A stretch of DNA of 11,860 bases from Eubacteriales bacterium. GTDB lineage: Bacteria; Bacillota_A; Clostridia; Christensenellales; Aristaeellaceae. The notes below the pieces were generated by a model. The model was not told where the DNA came from. It ran no database searches and saw only the letters and a list, made by a program, of their open reading frames with translations. The position numbers were made by a program, and so were the translations under genes. The DNA lies in contig JARKQO010000124.1 of assembly GCA_029974855.1 (NCBI GenBank), positions 1-11,860 on the forward strand, in the 5' to 3' direction. Below, one piece after another: positions 6,172 to 11,860 of the stretch. The stretch's first letter is position 1. Each line of letters begins with the position of its first letter.

Positions 6172-7251
6172 ATGGACGCAACCGCACATACGCGGAAAGG
6201 CAAGCAGATGCTGGCCGCAGGGCTCATCATGGCTGTGGTCTTTTGCGTGGGCTGGCTGACGCTTCCGATCCTCTCGGCGAAGATTTTGCTGGGCGTCGTC
6301 TTGTTGCTGTTGGCTGGAACCCTTTATTTTACCAATGATACTGGGCGCTATGTGTGCAAGCGCATTTTGCTGGCCTTGCTCACGGTGCTGATCATCTCCG
6401 CCGTTACGTTCTTTTCCATGAACGCCATCCCCGGCGGTCCCTTCTCCAAGGAAAAAGCGCCCACAGACGCCGTGAAGGCGGTGCTGGAGGAGCGCTTCCA
6501 CCTGAACGAGCCCCTGGGCAAGCAGTTTTTGCTCTATCTGGAGGGCCTGCTGCAAGGGGACTTTGGCATCTCCACCAAAACCGGCCGGGAGATCAGCGTC
6601 ACCATCTTCGAGTCCTTTTCGATTTCCGCCTCCTTGGGCGGATACGCCATTTTGATCGCCATTTTCTTTGGGCTGATCTTCGGCAGCATGGCCGCCCTGA
6701 ACCGCAACAAGGTCCCGGACCGGGTCATTATCTTTTTTACCACGCTGTTTGTGGCTGTGCCAAGCTTCATTCTGGCTACGCTGCTGCTGCTGATCTTCAG
6801 CCTGAAGCTGGGCTGGGTGGGGGTGTGGAGCGCCAACAACCAGAACTATGTGCTGCCCGTCATCTCTTTGGCGCTGTATCCCATGAGCTACATCACCCGC
6901 CTCACCAAGAGCAGCATGCTGGACGTGCTGGGCCAGGATTACATCCGCACGGCCCGGGCCAAGGGCGTGAAGGAGAGCCGGGTGATTTACAAGCACGCGT
7001 TGAAAAACGCCCTGATCCCGGTGATCACCTATGTGGGCCCCATGACCGCCTACATCCTCACCGGCAGCATGGTGGTGGAAACGGTGTTCACCACCGGGGG
7101 CCTGGGTACCAAGTTCGTCACCGGTATCTCCAACCGGGACTATCCCATGATCATGGGCACCACCATCTTCCTGGCCACGCTGATGGTGAGCATGACCTTG
7201 GTCAGCGACTTGGTATACAAGGTTGTGGATCCCAAGATCACATTTGATTGA
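6172..7251 (+). CDS. oppB: Oligopeptide ABC transporter permease OppB, N-terminally extended
   Basis: The product is 359 residues. From about residue 58 (GRYVCKRILLALLTVLI) it follows the usual OppB/DppB plan: first membrane helix, the extracytoplasmic stretch with NAIPGGPF and LNEPLGKQFLLYL, several further helices, and the EAA cytoplasmic loop at about 257-280 (YIRTARAKGVKESRV) that docks on the ATPase. It forms the membrane channel with OppC. Odd: the first 57 residues are extra relative to ordinary OppB (about 305-320 residues) and hold two additional hydrophobic segments, about 13-33 and 35-53. The start is supported by AAAGGAG (6157-6163) 8 bases upstream and by the promoter and leader placement, so the extension is probably real. 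The gap to oppC is 15 bases. The peptide class transported cannot be read from the permease. Confidence 0.93.
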   Translation: MDATAHTRKGKQMLAAGLIMAVVFCVGWLTLPILSAKILLGVVLLLLAGTLYFTNDTGRYVCKRILLALLTVLIISAVTFFSMNAIPGGPFSKEKAPTDAVKAVLEERFHLNEPLGKQFLLYLEGLLQGDFGISTKTGREISVTIFESFSISASLGGYAILIAIFFGLIFGSMAALNRNKVPDRVIIFFTTLFVAVPSFILATLLLLIFSLKLGWVGVWSANNQNYVLPVISLALYPMSYITRLTKSSMLDVLGQDYIRTARAKGVKESRVIYKHALKNALIPVITYVGPMTAYILTGSMVVETVFTTGGLGTKFVTGISNRDYPMIMGTTIFLATLMVSMTLVSDLVYKVVDPKITFD

Positions 7252-7253
7252 GT

Positions 7254-7260
7254 GAGGAGG
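7254..7260 (+). promoter_or_regulatory. Ribosome binding site that decides the oppC start
   Basis: GAGGAGG lies 6 bases before the ATG at 7267. A GTG at 7252 and an ATG at 7261, both in frame, overlap or touch the motif and are unlikely starts. Confidence 0.75.
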
Positions 7261-7266
7261 ATGAAC

Positions 7267-8346
7267 ATGAGCGATTATACGGCGGATCAGATCCCCAAGA
7301 AGCAACTGCTCAGCCTCCAGCTGGACGTAAGCAAGTTTGAGGCGGCCACAGACACCGAAAAAGAGCAGCACGACACCATGCGCGAGTCCACCACCTTTTT
7401 CAGGGACGGCATGCGCAAGCTTTTCCGAAACCCCCTGGCCGTAGGCAGCCTGATCGCGCTGACGCTGGTGCTGCTGACCATCGTGTTTGCCCCCATGATT
7501 TCCCCCTATGGGTACAGCGACATGATCACCGTAAACGGCAAGCGGGACAAGAGCGCCAAAAACCTTCCGCCCTTCACCTACTCCAAGATGGAGCAGCAGG
7601 CCATTGACGAGGGCGTCTACGTGTTTCCCCACATCTTCGGCACGGATGAGCTGTGCCGGGATTACTTCATCCGCGTGGTGTACGGCGCCCGGGTCTCCTT
7701 GACCGTGGGCCTGTTCGCCAGCATCATCGTGCTGATCATCGGGCTCTTATACGGGTCCATCGCGGGCTACAGCGGCGGGCGGACGGACCTGGTCATGATG
7801 CGGGTGGTGGACATCATCTATTCCTTGCCGGATACCCTGATGGTGATCCTGCTCTCGGTGGTGCTGGACCAGGTGCTGGGCACCTCGCTCCAGGGCACCA
7901 TTTTGGCCTCGGTGGGCACGAATATGCTCAGCCTGTTCGTTGTATTTGGGCTGCTGTACTGGGTGGGCATGGCGCGGCTGGTGCGGGGGCAGATCCTGAC
8001 CATCAAGAACAACGAGTATGTGCTGGCGGCCCGGGCTATGGGGGCCAAGCCGGGGCGCATCATCCGCAAGCACATTCTGCCCAACTGCATGAGCGTCATC
8101 ATCATTTCCACCGCCTTGCAGATTCCCTCGGCCATTTTTACCGAGAGCTTCCTGAGCTTCATCGGGCTGGGGGTGCAAGCGCCCATGCCCAGCCTGGGCT
8201 CTTTGGCCAACGCCTCCCGGCAGGCCTTGCAGAACTATCCCTACAAGCTGGTGTACCCCGCCGTGGGCATCTGCCTGATCGTACTATCATTCAATTTGCT
8301 GGGCGATGGTTTGCGCGACGCCTTCGACCCGAAGCTGAGGAAGTGA
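7267..8346 (+). CDS. oppC: Oligopeptide ABC transporter permease OppC
   Basis: The product is 359 residues. A cytoplasmic N-terminal tail of about 50 residues ends at FFRDGMRKLFRNPLAVGSLI, the typical OppC lead-in to the first membrane helix (about 58-78). An extracytoplasmic segment of about 55 residues follows, ending in HIFGTDELCRDYFIRVVYGARVSL (the family's LGTDxxGRD-YGAR motif, here with Cys in place of the usual Gly). The main five-helix core then carries the EAA loop at about 251-275 (YVLAARAMGAKPGRIIRKH) and ends with the family motif LLGDGLRDAFDPKLR. The long FGTDELC preamble, about 50 residues with YGYSDMI, is normal for OppC. It pairs with OppB in the membrane. The stop is 4 bases before oppD, which suggests coupled translation. 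Confidence 0.94.
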   Translation: MSDYTADQIPKKQLLSLQLDVSKFEAATDTEKEQHDTMRESTTFFRDGMRKLFRNPLAVGSLIALTLVLLTIVFAPMISPYGYSDMITVNGKRDKSAKNLPPFTYSKMEQQAIDEGVYVFPHIFGTDELCRDYFIRVVYGARVSLTVGLFASIIVLIIGLLYGSIAGYSGGRTDLVMMRVVDIIYSLPDTLMVILLSVVLDQVLGTSLQGTILASVGTNMLSLFVVFGLLYWVGMARLVRGQILTIKNNEYVLAARAMGAKPGRIIRKHILPNCMSVIIISTALQIPSAIFTESFLSFIGLGVQAPMPSLGSLANASRQALQNYPYKLVYPAVGICLIVLSFNLLGDGLRDAFDPKLRK

Positions 8347-8350
8347 TCCC

Positions 8351-9358
8351 ATGAGTGAGAGTCCGCTTTTGCAAGTCAAAAACCTTCATACCTCCTTTTT
8401 TACCGACTCGGGCGAGGTGAAGGCCATCAACGGTATTTCCTTTAACCTGGACCGGGGCAAGGTGCTTGGAATCGTGGGGGAATCCGGCAGCGGAAAGAGC
8501 GTGACGGCCTATTCCATCATGCGCATCCTGACCGATCCGGGCCGGGTCACCGAGGGGGAGGTGCTCTTTAAGGGAGAGGATGTGCTCAAATATTCCTCCC
8601 AGCAGATGCACTCCTTCCGGGGCAGAAAGATTTCCATGATTTTCCAGGACCCCATGACCTGCCTGAACCCGGTGTACACCGTGGGGAACCAGCTGCGGGA
8701 GGCCATCCGCATCCATACGGGCCGGGACCGGGAGCAGGTGAACCAGCGGGCCCTGGAGATGCTGACCTTGGTGGGGGTGAACGAGCCGGAAAAGCGCCTG
8801 AAGCAATACCCCCACGAGCTGTCCGGCGGCATGCGCCAGCGGGTGATGATCGCTATGGCCTTGGCCTGCGAGCCGGATATCCTCATCGCGGACGAGCCCA
8901 CCACCGCCTTGGACGTGACCATCCAGGCCCAGATTTTGGAGCTGATGCAAAGCCTCCAGCGGCAGCTGGGCATGGCCATCATCATGATCACCCACGATCT
9001 GGGGGTCATCGCGGACATCTGCGATGAAATCATCGTGATGTACGCCGGGAAGGTGTGCGAGCGGGGCACCGCCGACGAGATCTTCTACAACCCCCGCCAT
9101 GAGTATACCAAGGGCCTCATCCGCTCCATCCCCCGGGTCAGCGACCAGCACGAGAAGCTGATTCCCATCGCGGGTTCCCCTGTGGACCTGCTGAACCTGC
9201 CCAAGGGCTGCGGCTTTGCGTCCCGCTGTGACCAGGCCATGAAGGTCTGCCTGGGGGAACAGCCCCAGGAGATCCGCATCAACAAGGATCACATCGCGGC
9301 CTGCTGGGTCAACGTCCGGGAGGTTTACCACGAGGCAAAGGACGGTGAAGGCAGATGA
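8351..9358 (+). CDS. oppD: Oligopeptide ABC transporter ATP-binding protein OppD
   Basis: The product is 335 residues. Nucleotide-binding motifs are all present: Walker A GESGSGKS at 43-50, Q-loop Q99, signature LSGGMRQ at 157-163, Walker B ILIADE at 177-182, and switch His H215. The C-terminal oligopeptide/dipeptide extension (about 240-335) includes GCGFASRC and has four cysteines, C287, C293, C300 and C318. Spacing of this kind is common in OppD/DppD and, in the mycobacterial homologue, binds an iron-sulfur cluster; binding here is inferred. GAGGAAG (8337-8343) lies 7 bases before the ATG. The final four bases overlap oppF (ATGA). It hydrolyses ATP at the inner face as a heterodimer with OppF. 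Confidence 0.95.
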   Translation: MSESPLLQVKNLHTSFFTDSGEVKAINGISFNLDRGKVLGIVGESGSGKSVTAYSIMRILTDPGRVTEGEVLFKGEDVLKYSSQQMHSFRGRKISMIFQDPMTCLNPVYTVGNQLREAIRIHTGRDREQVNQRALEMLTLVGVNEPEKRLKQYPHELSGGMRQRVMIAMALACEPDILIADEPTTALDVTIQAQILELMQSLQRQLGMAIIMITHDLGVIADICDEIIVMYAGKVCERGTADEIFYNPRHEYTKGLIRSIPRVSDQHEKLIPIAGSPVDLLNLPKGCGFASRCDQAMKVCLGEQPQEIRINKDHIAACWVNVREVYHEAKDGEGR

Positions 9359-10314
9359 GCGAGCATTTGGTGGATGTCCGCGATCTCAAGGAGTATTTCA
9401 CCGTCAAGGCCGGGATGCTCAACAAGATGCTGCTCAAGGCCGTGGACGGCGTGAGCTTTACCATCGACCAGGGGGAAACTTTGGGCCTGGTGGGGGAGTC
9501 CGGCTGCGGAAAGACCACTGTGGGCCGCACGCTGCTGCATTTGTACAAGCCCACCGCCGGCGAAATCTATTATGACGGGAACCGGATCACCTCCGAAAAT
9601 GTGAATCATTACCGCAAGGACATGCAGATCGTGTTCCAGGACCCCTACTCCTCTTTGAACCCCCGCATGACCGTGGCGGATATCATCGGGGAGCCCCTGG
9701 ACATTCACCAGCTCTGCCACAGCAAGCAGGACCGCAGGGACCGGATCGCGGAGCTATTGGACTTGGTGGGCCTCAACAGCGAGCATGCCCGCCGCTATGC
9801 CCACGAGTTTTCCGGCGGGCAGCGCCAGCGCATCGGCATCGCCCGGGCTTTGGCGGTGAACCCCCGCTTCATCGTCTGCGACGAGCCCGTCAGCGCTCTG
9901 GACGTATCCATCCAGGCCCAGGTCATCAACACCTTTGAGGAGCTGCAACAAAAGCTGGGCATCGCCTACCTGTTCATCGCCCATGACCTGCTGGTGGTGC
10001 AGCACATGAGCCGCCGCATCGCGGTGATGTACCTGGGCAAGATCGTGGAAATTGGCGAGGCCAACGACATCATCAACCAACCGGTGCATCCCTACACCCA
10101 ATCCCTGATTTCCGCCATCCCCATGCCGGACCCCAAGCTGGCCCGGCAGCGCAGGCGGATCATCCTGGAGGGGGACGTGCCCAGCCCGCTGCACATGCCC
10201 GAGGGCTGCGCCTTCCGCACCCGCTGCCGCTACGCCACGGAAATATGCGCCCAGACCTGCCCGGTGCTCAAGGACGTAGGCAACGGGCGCAAAGTGGCCT
10301 GCCACCACCGCTGA
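9355..10314 (+). CDS. oppF: Oligopeptide ABC transporter ATP-binding protein OppF
   Basis: The product is 319 residues. It starts with VRDLKEYF and has the OppF-type insertion [16 protein letters not shown] before Walker A (GESGCGKT, 47-54). Q-loop Q95, signature FSGGQRQ 152-158, Walker B IVCDE 173-177 and H210 follow, so both ATPases of the pair look catalytically complete. The C-terminal extension again carries a cysteine set, C285, C291, C298, C302, C316, with the first three spaced exactly as in OppD. The ATG overlaps the oppD stop by 4 bases and has only a weak GAAGG before it, so translation is probably coupled to oppD. It ends the oppBCDF block; oppA follows after 67 bases. Confidence 0.95.
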   Translation: MSEHLVDVRDLKEYFTVKAGMLNKMLLKAVDGVSFTIDQGETLGLVGESGCGKTTVGRTLLHLYKPTAGEIYYDGNRITSENVNHYRKDMQIVFQDPYSSLNPRMTVADIIGEPLDIHQLCHSKQDRRDRIAELLDLVGLNSEHARRYAHEFSGGQRQRIGIARALAVNPRFIVCDEPVSALDVSIQAQVINTFEELQQKLGIAYLFIAHDLLVVQHMSRRIAVMYLGKIVEIGEANDIINQPVHPYTQSLISAIPMPDPKLARQRRRIILEGDVPSPLHMPEGCAFRTRCRYATEICAQTCPVLKDVGNGRKVACHHR

Positions 10315-10325
10315 CACGTTATCTA

Positions 10326-10350
10326 CCGATCTGACGAAAAGCAAGATCGG
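10326..10350 (+). repeat. Inverted repeat between oppF and oppA
   Basis: CCGATCT (10326-10332) and AGATCGG (10344-10350) form a perfect 7-bp stem around an 11-base loop. No T-tract follows, so it is a poor intrinsic terminator. It overlaps the -35 and spacer of the oppA promoter, a position suited to an operator or to trimming the oppBCDF mRNA. Confidence 0.55.
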
Positions 10351-10360
10351 CTGATATAAT
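10331..10360 (+). promoter_or_regulatory. Extended -10 promoter for oppA
   Basis: TGATATAAT at 10352-10360 is a perfect extended -10 (TGnTATAAT). CTGACG at 10331-10336 can serve as a weak -35 with an 18-base spacer. Transcription would begin near 10367, leaving a very short leader with AAGGAGG (10368-10374) and the ATG at 10382. A separate promoter would let the binding protein be made in excess over the membrane complex. Confidence 0.6.
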
Positions 10361-10381
10361 TAATGACAAGGAGGAAGACCC

Positions 10382-11860
10382 ATGAAAAAACTGCTTGCCC
10401 TGCTTCTTTCCCTCTGCATGGTTTTGACACTGGGCGCTGCCGCTTTGGCCGATGAAGGCTCCGAGCCGGATTGGGCCGAGTACGACGCGTTGATCGCTCA
10501 GATCAAATCCACCACCGACTTTGCCGCTCGTGCGGAGATGATGCACAAGGCCGAGGATATCCTGATGGGCACCGCCGCGCTCTGCCCCATCTACTACTAC
10601 AACGATATCTACATGGCCAAGGCGGACCTGACCGGCTTCTACTCCAACGTGTATGGCACCAAGTTCTTCATGTACTCCCAGTACGGCGACAAGACCACCC
10701 TGAAGCTGAACCTGGCCTCTGAGCCGGACAAGCTGGACCCCGCCCTCAACAGCTCCGTGGACGGCGCGTGCCTGGCGGCCAATAGCTTTGGCGGCCTGTA
10801 CACCTACGACGCCGAGGGCAACTACAAGCCCAACTACGCCACCGGCTACACCGTCAGCGACGACGGCCTCACCTACGTGTTCACCATGCGGGACGGCCTC
10901 AAGTGGAGCGACGGCAGCGAGCTCAGCGCCAAGGACTTCGAGTATAGCTGGAAGCGCGCCGCGAACCCCGTGACCGCCGCGGACTACAGCTACATGTTCA
11001 ACGGCATCGCGGGCTATCCCGAGAACCTGAACGTCACCGCCTCCGAAGATGGCAAGACCCTCACCGTCGTGCTGGCCGCGCCCTGCGCCTACATGCTCGA
11101 CCTGGCGGCCTTCCCCACCTTCTTTGCGGTGCACCAGGCTTCCGTGGAAGCCGCTCCCGACAACGCCACCAACCCCGGCGCCTGGGCGCTGGAGGCCGGC
11201 TTTATCAGCAGCGGCGCCTACACCCTGGAGAGCTGGGACCACAACCAGAGCATGGTGTATGTGAAGAACCCCAACTACTGGGATGCGGAGAACGTGAAGA
11301 TCGAGCGCCTTGAGTTCATGCTCAGCGACGACGACACCGCCATCTACAGCGCCTACCAGAACGGCGACGTGGACTTCATCGACACCGTGCCCACCGACGC
11401 CATCGCTTCCTTGCTGGACAATCCCGAGTTCCACGTGGTGGACCAGCTGGGCACCTACTATGCGATCTTCAACGTGAAGTCCCCCCTGTTTGACGGCAAG
11501 ACCGTGGAGCAGGCTGCCGCCATGCGGCTGGCTTTCGCCAAGCTGATCGACCGTGAGTACATCATCGAGACCGTGGCCCAGACCGGCCAGCAGATTGCCA
11601 CCTCCTTCCTGCCTGCGGGCATGCTGGACGGCAACGGCAAGGTGTTCAAGGACGCCGCCAACCACGCCTATCCCAATGGAGCCGACGGCTACTTTGGCGA
11701 GGAAGTGGACGTGGAAGGGGCCATCGAGCTTTTGAAGAGCGCCGGCTACGAGTTTGACGCCAACAACATGCTCTCCGCCAGCACCCCCATCAGCTTCGAG
11801 TACCTCACCAACAACACCAGCGGTCACATTGCCATCGCCGAGTGCATCCAGCAGGATCTG
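10382..11860 (+). CDS. oppA: OppA-like substrate-binding protein with a C-terminal-type segment at its N-terminus (3' partial)
   Basis: The frame is open for 493 residues to the window end. AAGGAGG sits 7 bases before the ATG. Residues 1-23 are a signal peptide (MKKLLALLLSLCMVL... then ALA before DE). No lipobox is visible: the only early Cys, C12, lies inside the hydrophobic core after L. Residues about 104-493 are a normal family-5 solute-binding protein from its mature start: LKLNLASEPDKLDPALN (107-123), SFGGLYTYD, DGLTYVFTMRDGLKWSDG (161-178), ISSGAYTLESW (275-285), NPNYWD, and LIDREYII. These proteins capture peptides for the OppBC channel. Odd: residues about 24-100 (WAEYDALIAQIKSTTDF, then MMHKAEDILMGTAALCPIYYY, then YGTKFFMYS) look like the final segment of this same family, not its beginning. 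Either the protein is circularly permuted or the end segment is duplicated; the missing 3' end would tell. Substrate class is not readable. Confidence 0.9.
   Translation, partial: MKKLLALLLSLCMVLTLGAAALADEGSEPDWAEYDALIAQIKSTTDFAARAEMMHKAEDILMGTAALCPIYYYNDIYMAKADLTGFYSNVYGTKFFMYSQYGDKTTLKLNLASEPDKLDPALNSSVDGACLAANSFGGLYTYDAEGNYKPNYATGYTVSDDGLTYVFTMRDGLKWSDGSELSAKDFEYSWKRAANPVTAADYSYMFNGIAGYPENLNVTASEDGKTLTVVLAAPCAYMLDLAAFPTFFAVHQASVEAAPDNATNPGAWALEAGFISSGAYTLESWDHNQSMVYVKNPNYWDAENVKIERLEFMLSDDDTAIYSAYQNGDVDFIDTVPTDAIASLLDNPEFHVVDQLGTYYAIFNVKSPLFDGKTVEQAAAMRLAFAKLIDREYIIETVAQTGQQIATSFLPAGMLDGNGKVFKDAANHAYPNGADGYFGEEVDVEGAIELLKSAGYEFDANNMLSASTPISFEYLTNNTSGHIAIAECIQQDL

Noticed and set aside
6100..7632. 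510-codon minus-strand open frame opposite oppB and oppC
   Set aside because: His/Gln/Gly-rich shadow crossing two clear permease genes and their junction; no motif and no start signal.
10319..11827. 502-codon minus-strand open frame opposite oppA
   Set aside because: Val/Gly/His-rich shadow of a gene with clear signal peptide, ribosome binding site and family motifs on the plus strand.

Overview
The window looks like chromosomal DNA of a high-GC member of the Bacillota (Clostridia-like). The evidence is strong AGGAGG-type ribosome binding sites, a GTG start, sigma-A type promoters in short AT-rich gaps, a YdjI-like SPFH/zinc-ribbon protein, and an OGG1-type glycosylase and Opp operon of the style common in gut clostridia. 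No genus can be named from the sequence alone. All nine supported genes are on the + strand. The two outer ones are cut by the window edges. No gap without a gene exceeds 184 bases. I see no tRNA, rRNA, CRISPR array or insertion sequence.

Left part (1-3013): the 3' end of a large multidomain gene. It joins an acyl/aminoacyl-adenylating domain, a carrier-protein domain with an intact Ser attachment site, and a PLP-dependent alpha-oxoamine synthase. The order suggests an assembly line that activates an acid, loads it on its own carrier and condenses it with an amino acid, releasing CO2 and an alpha-aminoketone. The product is unknown.

Middle part (3077-5987): a near-consensus sigma-A promoter leads into a gene for a receiver-like protein that lacks most phosphorylation residues and has no DNA-binding domain. 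Next come an SPFH protein with two C-terminal zinc ribbons, two consecutive strong hairpins, and an OGG1-family 8-oxoguanine DNA glycosylase/lyase.

Right part (6083-11860): an oligopeptide ABC transporter locus in the order oppB-oppC-oppD-oppF-oppA. It starts from its own promoter. The leader carries a C(UACG)G hairpin whose 5' arm could also pair with the oppB ribosome binding site. The two permeases and two ATPases are packed tightly (gaps of 15 and 4 bases, then a 4-base overlap). The substrate-binding protein gene follows after 67 bases with its own extended -10 promoter and runs off the window end.

The strongest anomalies are two. First, the OppA-like binding protein has, between its signal peptide and its normal mature N-terminus, about 75 residues that look like the C-terminal segment of this same protein family (a natural circular permutation or a terminal-segment duplication). 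Second, the adenylation-carrier-oxoamine synthase fusion is an orphan biosynthetic enzyme with no assigned product.
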